From Sinorhizobium psoraleae (GTDB lineage: Bacteria > Pseudomonadota > Alphaproteobacteria > Rhizobiales > Rhizobiaceae): a stretch of 64,000 nt of DNA. The stretch is from the NCBI RefSeq assembly GCF_013283645.1, contig NZ_JABEKV010000002.1:193798-257797 (forward strand), written 5' to 3'. The notes beneath the pieces are model-generated. The model did not search any database. It saw nothing but the letters and a program-made list of their open reading frames with translations, and had not been told where the DNA came from. Below are positions 45,494 through 55,747 of this stretch, piece by piece. The translations under genes and the position numbers were made by a program. Each line of letters opens with the position of its first letter. Position 1 is the stretch's first letter.

Positions 45494-46111
45494 ATGACCA
45501 AGCAAATTGCCCCGATTCGATCGATCTGCGTCTATTGCGGTTCTCAGCCTGGGCGAGATGCAGCCCATATGCAGGCCGGTCGCGCACTTGGAAAATCGAT
45601 CGCCGATCATGGTCTGCGCCTCGTCTATGGTGGCGGTACGCGCGGCATCATGGGTGCGGTGGCAAGCGGTGTGCTTTCCGCCGGCGGCGAGGTCACGGGG
45701 ATCATCCCGGAATTCCTCATGGACAAGGAAGCGACGCGCCATTCACTGGGGCAGCTCAACGAGCTTGTTGTCACTGCCGACATGCATGAGCGCAAGCACA
45801 AGATGTTCGAGCGTGCCGACGCGTTCGTCGCGCTTCCTGGCGGTATCGGCACGCTTGAGGAAATCGTCGAGATCATGACCTGGGCGCAGCTCGGTCGCCA
45901 CAGGAAACCGATGGTCTTCGGTAACATCAACGGCTTCTGGAACCCGATGCTGGAACTATTCCAGCATATGCGCGATCAGGGCTTCGTCCACACGGCCCAC
46001 CTCGTCCAGCCGCTGGTGATCGACAGGGCCGAAGACATCGTCCCGGCGATTCTCGCGTCAGCCGGCGCCAAGGGGCGCGACGGCGAGGCAGATATCATTT
46101 CCAGGCTTTAG
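45494..46111 (+). CDS. LOG family protein (TIGR00730)
   Basis: This is a Rossmann-like protein of about 205 residues with the LOG hallmarks YGGGTRGIMGAVA and PGGIGTLEEIVEIMTW. Family members are phosphoribohydrolases that release free base from nucleoside 5'-monophosphates; plant homologues activate cytokinins. In bacteria the substrate is often AMP or a cytokinin precursor, so the exact role here is open. ATG 45494 gives the usual N-terminus (IRSICVYCGSQPG); ATG 45479 is possible. It is divergent from the LysM gene. Confidence 0.88.
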   Translation: MTKQIAPIRSICVYCGSQPGRDAAHMQAGRALGKSIADHGLRLVYGGGTRGIMGAVASGVLSAGGEVTGIIPEFLMDKEATRHSLGQLNELVVTADMHERKHKMFERADAFVALPGGIGTLEEIVEIMTWAQLGRHRKPMVFGNINGFWNPMLELFQHMRDQGFVHTAHLVQPLVIDRAEDIVPAILASAGAKGRDGEADIISRL

Positions 46112-46148
46112 AGAAATTCCGGGAAACGCGTAATTTCAATTAATTAAA

Positions 46149-46191
46149 CAGCGCCTGCATGGCTTCGCACGTCTGAAGAGACGCGCGCCGT
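46149..46191. repeat. Fragment of the dispersed palindromic element
   Basis: Only the second hairpin remains, as GCACGTCT/AGAGACGCGC with a GAAG loop, flanked by AGCGCCTGCATGG. It lies between the convergent LOG and rarD genes. Confidence 0.55.
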
Positions 46192-46198
46192 GATAAAT

Positions 46199-47137
46199 CT
46201 ACTCAGCGGGAGCGGGCGGCGCGGCGCGGCGAGCCCTGCTTTCGACGAGCATCGCGCCCGAGTAGACGATAAGCGCGGCCCAGATCAATGCAAAGGCAAT
46301 GAGTTTCGCTGTCCCGAAGGGTTCGTGAAAGACGAAAACCGCAATCACGAAGATCATCGTCGGAGCGATGTACTGCATGATGCCGATGGTCGAGAGCCGC
46401 AACAGCTTCGCGCCGTTGGCATAGATCATCAGCGGCACGGCGGTGACTATGCCGCAGGAGAGCAGCCATAGGACGTCGGCGACACCGGTATCGCCGAAGT
46501 GACCCTGGCCGGTGGCTTCAAGCCAGATGATGTAGCCGATCGACGGAATGCTGAGCAGCAGCACCTCGAGGAAGAAGCCCTGGTTCGGCCCGATCGGCAG
46601 CGTCTTGCGAAAAAACGCGTAGAAGCCCCAGGAGATGCAAAGCCCGATCGAGACCCATGGCAGGCCGCCGGCATCGAACGCGAGCACAGCGACGGCGATA
46701 GCGGCGAGCGCGATCGCTACCATCTGCGCCGTGTTCGGCCTTTCCTTGAGCAGGATGGCTCCGAGAAAGATCGAAAATAGCGGATTGATATAATAGCCGA
46801 GCGCCGTTTCGATGGCGCGACCGGCGCCGATCGCCCAGACATAGATGCCCCAGTTGATCGTGACGAGCACAGCGGTCACTGCCGCCATTCTCAGCATGCT
46901 CGGGGACCTGAGCGCCGCCTTCACCTCGTGCGTGCGACCGAGCCACAACAGCACGAGACCCGCGAGCGGCACGGACCAGACGATGCGGTGGGCGACGACT
47001 TCCGCCGCGGGGATGTGTGCTACGGCCTTCATGAAAAACGGCAGGAAACCCCAGAGCAGATAGGCGGAAAGCGCGAAGGCGAAACCCTTGGCGGAATCGG
47101 TGTTCTCAGCGGGCGTCTTCGCGTTGGGCTCGGCCAT
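46199..47137 (-). CDS. rarD: EamA family transporter RarD
   Basis: This is a 312-residue membrane protein with about ten segments and two EamA repeats. It begins the conserved stretch with KGFAFALSAYLLWGFLPFFM, followed by EVVAHRIVWSVPLAGLVL and ALGYYINPLFSIFLGAILL, typical of the RarD subgroup (once named for chloramphenicol sensitivity). The transported molecule is unknown. AGGA lies eight bases before the ATG. It is convergent with the LOG gene. Confidence 0.9.
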   Translation of the reverse strand: MAEPNAKTPAENTDSAKGFAFALSAYLLWGFLPFFMKAVAHIPAAEVVAHRIVWSVPLAGLVLLWLGRTHEVKAALRSPSMLRMAAVTAVLVTINWGIYVWAIGAGRAIETALGYYINPLFSIFLGAILLKERPNTAQMVAIALAAIAVAVLAFDAGGLPWVSIGLCISWGFYAFFRKTLPIGPNQGFFLEVLLLSIPSIGYIIWLEATGQGHFGDTGVADVLWLLSCGIVTAVPLMIYANGAKLLRLSTIGIMQYIAPTMIFVIAVFVFHEPFGTAKLIAFALIWAALIVYSGAMLVESRARRAAPPAPAE

Positions 47138-47319
47138 GGTTTCGTTCCTGACATCTCGGACACAGCGGAACTGACGCTCCGGTCCTTATCGACGGCCTGG
47201 TCAATGGACCAATGCCTCCTCATTCGAGGCGTCCTACTCCAACGAGCGGTAATGCACCAATTCATTTCCGTGAACGAAGAGTGAAACTCTCTGATCGAAC
47301 GGTGAAGCGCACCCGAATC

Positions 47320-48936
47320 TCATTCGGCCGCGATCAATCCGATCTGATCGCGGTTCTTGAGGAGCTTGTAGACGATACTGTCCATGAGAGCCTGGAAGGA
47401 CGCATCGATGATGTTGTCGGAAACACCAACCGTCCACCAGCGCGCGCCGGTGCGATCAGTCGATTCGATCAGCACGCGCGTGATCGCCTCGGTGCCGCCA
47501 TTGAGGATACGCACCTTGTAGTCTGCGAGCTCGAGATCGACGATTTCCGACTGGTATTTGCCGAGGTCCTTGCGCAAGGCAAGGTCGAGCGCGTTGACCG
47601 GGCCATGGCCTTCGGCAACGGACATCATGACTTCCCCGTCGACGACGACCTTCACCACGGCCTCCGAGACCGTCTTCAAGTTCCCGTTCGCATCGAAGCG
47701 CCGCTCGACCATCACACGGAAGCTCTCGACGCGGAAGAAATCGGGGACGGTCCCAAGCGTGCGACTCGCGAGCAGGGCAAAACTCGCGTCCGCACCCTCA
47801 TAAGCGTAGCCCGTGGCTTCGCGCTCCTTGACGATGGCGATCAACTTGTCGAGCCTCGGGTCGTCCTTGGCGACGCTGATGCCGCGCCGCTTGAGGGCAT
47901 TGATGAAATTGGCCTTGCCGCCCTGGTCCGAGACCATGACCCTGCGCAGATTGCCGACGCTTTCGGGCGCGACATGCTCGTAGGTTCTCGGGTCCTTCAA
48001 CAGCGCCGACGCGTGAATCCCGGCCTTCGTTGCAAAGGCCGACGCGCCAACATAGGGAGCCTGCGGATCCGGCGAGCGGTTCAGAAGCTCGTCGAACGCA
48101 TGGGCGAGCGTCGTCAGTTCCTGCAGTTTCTCGGAATCCGCTCCGGTCTCGAAACGGCTGGAATAGGTTTCCTTCAGCGCCAGGGTCGCGATCAGCGTCA
48201 CCAGATTGGCATTGCCGCAGCGTTCGCCGATGCCGTTCAGCGTTCCCTGGATCTGGCGGACGCCGGCCTCGACGGCGGCAAGCGAATTCGCCACGGCCTG
48301 GCCGGTGTCATTATGGGCGTGAATGCCTAGATTGGCACCGGGCACGCCTCCGGCGATCACGGCGGCGACGATTTCGCGCACCTCCGGCGGTTGCGTGCCG
48401 CCGTTGGTGTCGCACAGCACCACCCAGCGTGCTCCCGCCTCAAGCGCCGTCCTGGCACAGGCGAGCGCATAGGCCGGGTTTGCCTTGTAGCCGTCGAAGA
48501 AATGCTCGCAATCGACCATGGCCTCGCGACCGGAGGCGACAACGGCCTCGACCGAGGCGCGGATGTTGTCGAGGTTCTCCTCATTCGAACAGCCGAGTGC
48601 CACCTCGACATGATAGTCCCAGCTCTTGGCAACGAGACAGATCGCATCGCTCCTGGCGTCGAGCAATGCGCGCAGGCCCGGATCATTGGAGGCGGAGACG
48701 CCGGCGCGCTTGGTCATGCCGAACGCCACGAAGGAAGCCTTCTGTGTGCGCGTCTGCTTGAAGAACTCGGTGTCCGTCGGGTTGGCACCCGGATAGCCGC
48801 CTTCGACATAGTCCATGCCGAAATCATCGAGCATGGTCGCAATCGCAATCTTGTCCTCGACGGAAAAGTCGATGCCGGGCGTCTGCTGCCCGTCCCGAAG
48901 CGTGGTGTCGAAGAGATAGATGCGTTCTCTGGTCAT
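47320..48936 (-). CDS. cimA: (R)-citramalate synthase
   Basis: This is a 538-residue DRE-TIM metallolyase. The catalytic barrel opens with YLFDTTLRDGQQTPGIDF and contains GIHAHNDTGQAVANSL and NGIGERCGNANL. The C-terminal LeuA-type regulatory domain follows (from about residue 400; VMVERRFDANGNL). Its length and pattern match the TIGR00977 citramalate synthase group rather than LeuA or homocitrate synthase. It condenses pyruvate and acetyl-CoA for threonine-independent isoleucine synthesis. It is monocistronic here. Confidence 0.9.
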   Translation of the reverse strand: MTRERIYLFDTTLRDGQQTPGIDFSVEDKIAIATMLDDFGMDYVEGGYPGANPTDTEFFKQTRTQKASFVAFGMTKRAGVSASNDPGLRALLDARSDAICLVAKSWDYHVEVALGCSNEENLDNIRASVEAVVASGREAMVDCEHFFDGYKANPAYALACARTALEAGARWVVLCDTNGGTQPPEVREIVAAVIAGGVPGANLGIHAHNDTGQAVANSLAAVEAGVRQIQGTLNGIGERCGNANLVTLIATLALKETYSSRFETGADSEKLQELTTLAHAFDELLNRSPDPQAPYVGASAFATKAGIHASALLKDPRTYEHVAPESVGNLRRVMVSDQGGKANFINALKRRGISVAKDDPRLDKLIAIVKEREATGYAYEGADASFALLASRTLGTVPDFFRVESFRVMVERRFDANGNLKTVSEAVVKVVVDGEVMMSVAEGHGPVNALDLALRKDLGKYQSEIVDLELADYKVRILNGGTEAITRVLIESTDRTGARWWTVGVSDNIIDASFQALMDSIVYKLLKNRDQIGLIAAE

Positions 48937-48970
48937 GGCTCAGTTCCAACGTGCGATGCTAATAAGTCAG

Positions 48971-49008
48971 CGCGGGATGCCGGCGAAAAACCGCAGACAC
49001 CTGCCGCT

Positions 49009-49009
<1 letters not shown>
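48971..49009. repeat. Decayed RIME-like fragment
   Basis: GCGGGATGCCGGCGAAAAAC followed by CGCAGACACCTGCCGC resembles the core of the RIME-like repeat at 25177, with one arm lost. It lies between cimA and the proline iminopeptidase gene. Confidence 0.45.
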
Positions 49010-50468
<1,459 letters not shown>

Positions 50469-50470
50469 CA

Positions 50471-50944
50471 CTACCAGGCCCCTGCCGCCGGCCACTGGTC
50501 CGTCTCGTGGTCGGGATGCTGGAAGGAGATGATCTGTTCCTGCCGGGCATAATAATCCGGATCGTCGTGCACCGGCTGCTCGAAGATCGTTTCGACCCAC
50601 GGCAACCGCGCGGCGTAATTGACCTGGATTTGCGGCGCGAGGTCGGAGCGGTCATCAAAGGCGCCGATCGCGATTTCGAGCCCGCCCGGATGCCGATAAG
50701 TCAGCGGCGTTCCACATTTCGGGCAGAAGCCCCGGTCGATATTGACCGAAGACTGAAAGTAGCTCGGCTCGTCGCGCGTCCATTCGACCCCATCCTTCGG
50801 AGCCGTGACTAGCGCCGAAAAGAACGACCCGAACTGCTTCTGACACATGCGGCAATGGCATATGGACGGGCGTCCGAGCTTTCCGTGGATGCGGAAGCGC
50901 ACGGCTCCGCACTGGCATCCTCCTGTTCGTACAGCATCGGTCAT
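50471..50944 (-). CDS. GFA domain protein, copy 2
   Basis: This is a 157-residue protein, the middle gene of the tandem set. It shows GGCQCGAVRFRIHG, CHCRMCQKQFGSFF and FCPKCGTPLTYRH, and ends in FQHPDHETDQWP. CQKQFG differs from the CQKA(A/S)G of the other two copies and may reflect a different ligand. The ATG overlaps the stop of copy 1 by four bases, and its own TAG abuts the start of copy 3, so the three are translated as a chain. Confidence 0.88.
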   Translation of the reverse strand: MTDAVRTGGCQCGAVRFRIHGKLGRPSICHCRMCQKQFGSFFSALVTAPKDGVEWTRDEPSYFQSSVNIDRGFCPKCGTPLTYRHPGGLEIAIGAFDDRSDLAPQIQVNYAARLPWVETIFEQPVHDDPDYYARQEQIISFQHPDHETDQWPAAGAW

Positions 50945-51423
50945 CGCTTTGCCTCCGGTGGCCAGGTTTCGGTGTCGTGATCGGGGTGCTGATAGGAAAC
51001 GAGATCGGCGAGGAACGAGCCCGCCGCCACATCCGCCATCGTCTCTTCGCCCGGAAGGTCGGGCACATGGTCGACATAGGGCAGCTTCGCCTCGATACCC
51101 CACTGGACCGTCGGCACGATACCCTGGGGCTTGTCGAAGGCTGCGATTGCCAGCGCCATGCCATCCGGCGCCTCGTAGGTCAGCGGTGTGCCGCAATCAC
51201 CGCAGAAACCGCGCCAGACGGCGTTCGACGACTGAAAGCGCCGGCGCTCGCCGCGCGTCCAGGTGACCGTTGCGCCGCGCACCGAGACGAGCGGCAGATA
51301 GAAGTTCCCGCTCGCCTTCTGGCACATTCGGCAATGGCAAACGGAGGCGTCGCCGAGCGTTCCCTCGACGCGAAAGCGGATCGCGCCACATTGGCACCCG
51401 CCAGTATGGATCTCGTCCGTCAT
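50941..51423 (-). CDS. GFA domain protein, copy 1
   Basis: This is a 160-residue protein, first of the three. The cysteine blocks are GGCQCGAIRFRVEG, CHCRMCQKASGNFY and FCGDCGTPLTYE, and the tail is YQHPDHDTETWPP. It follows cysS with a gap of 43 bases in the same direction, so cysS, three GFA genes and pip may form one operon. Any link to thiol chemistry through cysS is speculative. Confidence 0.88.
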   Translation of the reverse strand: MTDEIHTGGCQCGAIRFRVEGTLGDASVCHCRMCQKASGNFYLPLVSVRGATVTWTRGERRRFQSSNAVWRGFCGDCGTPLTYEAPDGMALAIAAFDKPQGIVPTVQWGIEAKLPYVDHVPDLPGEETMADVAAGSFLADLVSYQHPDHDTETWPPEAKR

Positions 51424-51466
51424 GTCACGCTCCTCTTCGTTCTGCGGCGATTGTCGCCTGTAACGG

Positions 51467-52867
51467 TCACGCCTGCGACCGCTTGACCTCCCAGGTCGTC
51501 ACCCGTTCGCCGGTTTCCGGGTCCTTGGCGTCCTTGAGCTGGATGCCTAGGGCCTGGAGATCATTGCGAATGCCGTCCGCTTCGGCAAAGTTCTTCTCCT
51601 TGATGAGTTCGAGACGGGCACGCACCCTCGCGTCGATCTCGTGTACGACTGCCTCGTCGAGTTCGATTTCCTTCGGCGCGACGCCAAGCAAAGCTGCACT
51701 TGCGGCGAAAACGCCTGCCTGTCGCGAATCGAGGGATGCCTTCTGGGCAAGTGCATGCAACGCCTGAATGGCCGCGACGGTGTTGAGGTCATCCGCCAGT
51801 GCCGCAACGATCGCGGGATCCGGCTCGTCGGCTGTCTCCCCCGGTACAGGCCATTTGGACAGCAGGTGCTCGGCCTCCTCCAGCCGCTTGATGGAGAAGT
51901 CGATCGGCTCGCGATAGTGCGTCATCAGCATGGCAAGCCGCAGCACCTCGCCCGGCCATTTGCGGCCGCCGAACTTCTCCGTGTGGAGGAGTTCGTAGAT
52001 GGTGACGAAATTGCCTTCGGACTTCGACATCTTGCGGCCTTCGACCTGCAGGAAGCCGTTGTGCATCCATACATTCGCCATCACCTCGGTCCCGTGGGCG
52101 CAGCGCGACTGGGCGATCTCGTTTTCATGATGCGGGAAGATCAGATCCAGTCCGCCGCCGTGAATGTCGAACACTTCGCCGAGATAGCGCCTGCTCATCG
52201 CCGAGCATTCGATGTGCCAACCGGGGCGACCACGTCCCCAGGGGCTCTCCCAACCGGGCTCGTCGTCCTCGGAAAGCTTCCAGAGCACGAAATCACCGGG
52301 ATTTTTCTTGTGGGCATCGACGGCGACACGGGCGCCGGCCTGCTGTTCGTCGAGGTTGCGTTTCGAGAGCTGGCCATAATCGGTCATCGACTTCGTATCG
52401 AACAGGACTTCGCCGGCGGCCTGGTAGGCATGTCCCTTGGCGATCAGCGTCTCGATGATCTCGACCATCTGGGCGATATTTTCGGTGGCGCGCGGCTGCA
52501 CGTCCGGATCTAGGCAACCGAGCGCCTTCGCATCTTCGAGAAACTGCGTCTCGGTTTTCTCGGTCACGCGCCGGATCGCCTCGTTCAGCGGCAGCCCCGG
52601 ATAGTCGCGCAGCGCCCGCGCGTTGATCTTGTCGTCCACGTCGGTGATGTTGCGAGCATAGGTGACATGGTTCGCACCGTAGACATGGCGCAGCAACCGA
52701 AAAAGAACGTCGAAGACGATGTTCGGACGCGCGTTGCCGATGTGGGCATAGTCGTAGACCGTGGGGCCGCAGACATACATACGGACGTTCGCCGGGTCGA
52801 TGGGCCGGAAATCGGCCTTCTCCCGCGTCAGTGTGTTGTACAGCTTCAAAGTCGGCATAGCGCCCAT
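51467..52867 (-). CDS. cysS: Cysteinyl-tRNA synthetase
   Basis: This is a 466-residue class I synthetase that charges tRNA(Cys). Cys33 in [15 protein letters not shown] binds the zinc that selects cysteine; the HIGH-type motif is HIGN (42-45) and KMSKS lies near 278-282. [10 protein letters not shown] supplies further zinc ligands. GGAG lies seven bases before ATG 52867; ATG 52858 also fits the family. The C-terminal anticodon domain is complete. Confidence 0.96.
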   Translation of the reverse strand: MGAMPTLKLYNTLTREKADFRPIDPANVRMYVCGPTVYDYAHIGNARPNIVFDVLFRLLRHVYGANHVTYARNITDVDDKINARALRDYPGLPLNEAIRRVTEKTETQFLEDAKALGCLDPDVQPRATENIAQMVEIIETLIAKGHAYQAAGEVLFDTKSMTDYGQLSKRNLDEQQAGARVAVDAHKKNPGDFVLWKLSEDDEPGWESPWGRGRPGWHIECSAMSRRYLGEVFDIHGGGLDLIFPHHENEIAQSRCAHGTEVMANVWMHNGFLQVEGRKMSKSEGNFVTIYELLHTEKFGGRKWPGEVLRLAMLMTHYREPIDFSIKRLEEAEHLLSKWPVPGETADEPDPAIVAALADDLNTVAAIQALHALAQKASLDSRQAGVFAASAALLGVAPKEIELDEAVVHEIDARVRARLELIKEKNFAEADGIRNDLQALGIQLKDAKDPETGERVTTWEVKRSQA

Positions 52868-53269
52868 CCCAAATCTCCAAGCCTGCGTGCAACCGTCGGA
52901 ATATACAGCGTCCGGGCGGCCCGCACGTTTGTCATCTTGGATTTTAGGAGACGAGAACGGCCAGGCCAGCGGATCGCTAGCGAATAATCTTCCGGCAAAT
53001 AATGCAGATAACCGTTTTCATGGCGACACTTATCGCGCTTCACATCACGCCGGTCAAGAGGTCAACCACGGGCAAGCAACGACCGGCATCATAGAATGAT
53101 GGCGGCCATGGTTTTGTCATCATTAGCTTATCTGGATCGCCGCAACGGGAAGGAGATTCGCGATTGCAGATTGGCCCTGCATTCCGATTCCTGTTTCCGG
53201 AGGAACAAGGAGGAGCTTTGTTTTCGCGCATAACGGGAAAACAAAGTGTTTCCGGTCAGGGAAAGCACC
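52868..53269. other. Upstream region of cysS and of the small ORF
   Basis: No gene is supported in these 402 bases. The stretch should contain a promoter for cysS at its left end. At its right end it holds a purine-rich run (GGAGGAACAAGGAGGAG near 53200) and a perfect inverted repeat (53216-53246). Confidence 0.5.
53216..53246 (+). promoter_or_regulatory. Perfect inverted repeat upstream of the small ORF
   Basis: CTTTGTTTTC (53216-53225) and GAAAACAAAG (53237-53246) form a perfect ten-base AT-rich inverted repeat around 11 bases. It ends 23 bases before the ATG at 53270. It could be an operator, a leader hairpin or a factor-binding site. Confidence 0.45.
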
Positions 53270-53431
53270 ATGGAGACAATAGAAGTGAAGGCCGCCAAGA
53301 CCACCGACACCAAAGCACCCGCCGCCGACCTGGTAGCGCTTTACCGGCCGCTGGGCCTCAGGGCCGTGCTCGCCGCCGCACTGCAGATCAAGGTCAAGCC
53401 GTCAGGCAAACTCGTCAAGCGCCCCGCTTGA
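53270..53431 (+). CDS. Small basic hypothetical protein
   Basis: This is a 53-residue protein, METIEVKAAKTTDTKAPAAD and onward, with a predicted helix (LVALYRPLGLRAVLAAALQI) and a basic tail (KVKPSGKLVKRP). Codon third positions are strongly GC-biased, as in the neighbouring genes, which supports real coding. AGGGAA lies five bases before the ATG. I recognise no domain. It stands alone between cysS (divergent) and the SRAP gene (convergent). Confidence 0.55.
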   Translation: METIEVKAAKTTDTKAPAADLVALYRPLGLRAVLAAALQIKVKPSGKLVKRPA

Positions 53432-53433
53432 TC

Positions 53434-53531
53434 TACAGCGCCGCGCGTCTTGTCAGACGCGCAAAAGACGCTGCAGCGCTTTGAATTGCTGCATGTTCTT
53501 CAAATCGGCTACGATTTAGGGGACCATGCAG
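53434..53531. repeat. Dispersed palindromic element, full copy in inverted orientation
   Basis: The order is hairpin 2 (CAGCG, GCGCGTCT/AGACGCGC, CGCTGCAG), then CGCTTTGAATTG, then hairpin 1 from CTGCATG to ATGCAG. It follows the small ORF and precedes the convergent SRAP gene end. Confidence 0.8.
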
Positions 53532-53555
53532 TAGACCCCACCAAGGGGCACCCCG

Positions 53556-54335
53556 CTAAAACAAGGACATCTGCCCGTTGTCGTCGTTACGGTCGTCAGC
53601 GCGTTTCCGGCGCGCCGTTTCCGGCGACTTTGCAGGAACGACCTCATCGTGAAGCTCGGGTCCGGTATTGGTGACCTTGTTGACCTTGTCGGACACGGGG
53701 ATCGCCTCGAAATAGTCGTCCGGGACCGGAGTCATGAGATCGGCGACTTCGCGCGGCTCCTGGGTTCTGCAGTCCAGCCAGCGGGCAAAGTCTTCCGGCT
53801 GGACTACGACCGGCATGCGATCATGGATATGCCGGATCACCGTGTTTGCGCCAGTGGTGAGGATCGCTGCCGTGTCGACCTCCGAGCCGTCCGCCGAAGA
53901 CCAGGTCTCCATGAGGCCGGCAAAGGCGACGATCCCGCCCCGCTTCGGACGGACCCAGTAGGCCTGCGAAGCTTCGCCACTGCCCTTTGCCGGGCGGTGC
54001 CACTCGTAGAAGCCCGAGGCCGGCACCAGAATGCGGCGATGCCGCATCGCTGCTCGGAAAGCAGCCCTTGCGACCGCCGATTCCGAACGGGCGTTGATGA
54101 GCAACGGGAACTTGCGTGGATCCTTCACCCAGCCGGGCGTGAAGCCCCAGCGGACAAGCAGGGCCTTGCGCTCCGGCAGGTTGCTCCCGGGTCTCGCCCG
54201 ATCCGAGGCAACGACCACGATGATCGGCTGCGTCGGCGCGATGTTGTAGCGCGCCGGAAAGTCTTCCGCCTCCAGCAGCCCAAATAGTTCCAACAATTCT
54301 TCCGGCGTCGCCGTGAGCGCAAAACGTCCGCACAT
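53556..54335 (-). CDS. SRAP (YedK/HMCES) family DNA-protein crosslink protein
   Basis: This is a 259-residue protein. Cys2 immediately follows the initiator Met (MCGRFALTATPEELLELFG) and is the residue that forms a thiazolidine link with abasic sites in single-stranded DNA. YNIAPTQ, NARSESA, GFYEW and IHDRMPV provide the other conserved active-site Asn, Glu and His residues. The last 40 residues are basic and variable. The start must be ATG 54335 so that Cys2 is exposed; the longer frame would hide it. It is divergent from the Nudix gene, 61 bases away. Confidence 0.93.
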   Translation of the reverse strand: MCGRFALTATPEELLELFGLLEAEDFPARYNIAPTQPIIVVVASDRARPGSNLPERKALLVRWGFTPGWVKDPRKFPLLINARSESAVARAAFRAAMRHRRILVPASGFYEWHRPAKGSGEASQAYWVRPKRGGIVAFAGLMETWSSADGSEVDTAAILTTGANTVIRHIHDRMPVVVQPEDFARWLDCRTQEPREVADLMTPVPDDYFEAIPVSDKVNKVTNTGPELHDEVVPAKSPETARRKRADDRNDDNGQMSLF

Positions 54336-54396
54336 GACATGGATGTGGCACTTCACGTAGGATGGGTCAACGATCCAACGCCATTTTGATTCTGCG

Positions 54397-54867
54397 ATGC
54401 AAAAGCGGCCCGAACTTGCCTCCTCCGCCATCCTCGAACGGGATGGGCGCTATCTCCTCGTCCGGCGCGCCAATCCGCCGTCGGCCGACATGTACGCCTT
54501 TCCCGGCGGCCGGGCAGAGCCGGGAGAGACGCCGGCAGAGACGGCACTGCGCGAGCTTGCCGAGGAGACCGGCATCAGTGGCCGCGACCCGGTGCTCTTC
54601 GAAACCTACGATCTGCCGGGAAAGGAATCGGAAGGGCGGCATTTCCTGCTCTCAGTTTTCACGGTCCATGCGGATACCAATTCTGTCGCGATCGCCAGCG
54701 ACGATGCCGCAGGCGTCGGCTGGTTCACGCCGCAGGAAATCTTCGAACTGCCGATTCCGCAGAGCGTTCGCCAATGCGTCGAAAAACTGTCTGGCCTCTC
54801 GCCAAGACACAACGTGGCTGATCCCTGCCACAAAACCGACGTTGATTCGGATTTGATGGGACCATGA
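54397..54867 (+). CDS. Nudix hydrolase
   Basis: This is a 156-residue pyrophosphohydrolase with a complete Nudix box (Gly38 to Ile60: GX5EX7REUXEEXGU, with RELAEETG). The N-terminal strand SSAILERDGRYLLVRR is typical of ADP-ribose or nucleotide-sanitising enzymes. The substrate is unknown. It overlaps the next gene by four bases (ATGA). The adjacent, divergent SRAP gene could mean a shared DNA-damage or nucleotide-damage theme, but this is only positional. Confidence 0.9.
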   Translation: MQKRPELASSAILERDGRYLLVRRANPPSADMYAFPGGRAEPGETPAETALRELAEETGISGRDPVLFETYDLPGKESEGRHFLLSVFTVHADTNSVAIASDDAAGVGWFTPQEIFELPIPQSVRQCVEKLSGLSPRHNVADPCHKTDVDSDLMGP

Positions 54868-55301
54868 CCAGCGCGCTGCCCCCTCTTCGACTTGCCCTGA
54901 TTGGCGCCGTTCTCGCCTTCGCCGCGGGCGCCGCCGCCCAAGAAGAGGCACCGTCCCAACAGGACAAGGCGCCTGAAGCGGCTACGGAGGAAAAGTCGAC
55001 GCCCTACGATCAGCGGCTGATTCGCCTCGCCGAAATTCTCGGATCGGTCCATTATCTGCGCAATCTCTGCCTCAAGGCGGAAGAAGACACCTGGCGACGC
55101 TCGACGCAGGAATTGCTCGACAAGGAGACGGGCGACGAACCGAAGCGGCGCGAGCGTCTGACAGCTGCGTTCAACCGTGGATATCGAACCTTCGCGTCGG
55201 TCTACACGACCTGCACGGAGCCGGCCACTCTCGCCGAGCAGCGATACCGTGCCGAAGGTGCAACACTTGCGTCAGAAATCGTCGCCCGCTTTGGAAATTA
55301 G
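54864..55301 (+). CDS. Exported TIGR02301 family protein
   Basis: This is a 145-residue protein with a signal peptide (LRLALIGAVLAFAAGAAAQ), a Glu/Pro-rich linker and a helical domain with two conserved cysteines (YLRNLCLKAEED and VYTTCTEPATLAEQRYRAEG). It matches the alphaproteobacterial TIGR02301 family, of unknown function and probably periplasmic. It is translationally coupled to the Nudix gene. Confidence 0.8.
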   Translation: MTSALPPLRLALIGAVLAFAAGAAAQEEAPSQQDKAPEAATEEKSTPYDQRLIRLAEILGSVHYLRNLCLKAEEDTWRRSTQELLDKETGDEPKRRERLTAAFNRGYRTFASVYTTCTEPATLAEQRYRAEGATLASEIVARFGN

Positions 55302-55461
55302 CAATAAATTAACCTCTTTTCCCGGGACCCCGTGTCGTTTCGGGAAAAGGCTGCTAAGTTTGTTAAGAGAGTGGTAAGAAGTGACCGGCGTATCCGCCCC
55401 GTTCAGTTGCGGTTCAGCGGAGCAGCGTTAGATTGAGCCAAGTGCACGTATTGGAAGTCGC

Positions 55462-55731
55462 ATGGAACGAATGATGGAACCAAGCCTGACCGACATCGAC
55501 GACATGATCGTCCACGAGAAAATGCAGGCGGCCCTCGAACATCAGAACGAAGCCTGGGCGGACGGCATGGCGGACGGCATCGAGCCGGAGATCATCGCCG
55601 ATGCGGCGATCGCGCTGGCCATGCGGGAAACCATCCGGCTCCATGGCGAAGAAGGCGCCGAAGCGATGTTGAATTCGCTTCGCGAGCGGATGCTGGCCGG
55701 AGAATTCTCGCCACAGCGAACAATCCAGTAA
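55462..55731 (+). CDS. Conserved hypothetical acidic protein
   Basis: This is an 89-residue acidic, helix-rich protein without signal peptide or cysteines. It contains ADGMADGIEPEIIADAAIAL and MRETIRLHGEEGAEAMLNSL, which look like two amphipathic helices. I do not recognise a family. GGAAG lies just before the ATG, and a second ATG follows three codons later. The next gene begins 16 bases after its stop, which suggests co-transcription. Confidence 0.65.
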   Translation: MERMMEPSLTDIDDMIVHEKMQAALEHQNEAWADGMADGIEPEIIADAAIALAMRETIRLHGEEGAEAMLNSLRERMLAGEFSPQRTIQ

Positions 55732-55747
55732 TATCGGGACTGCCTCA

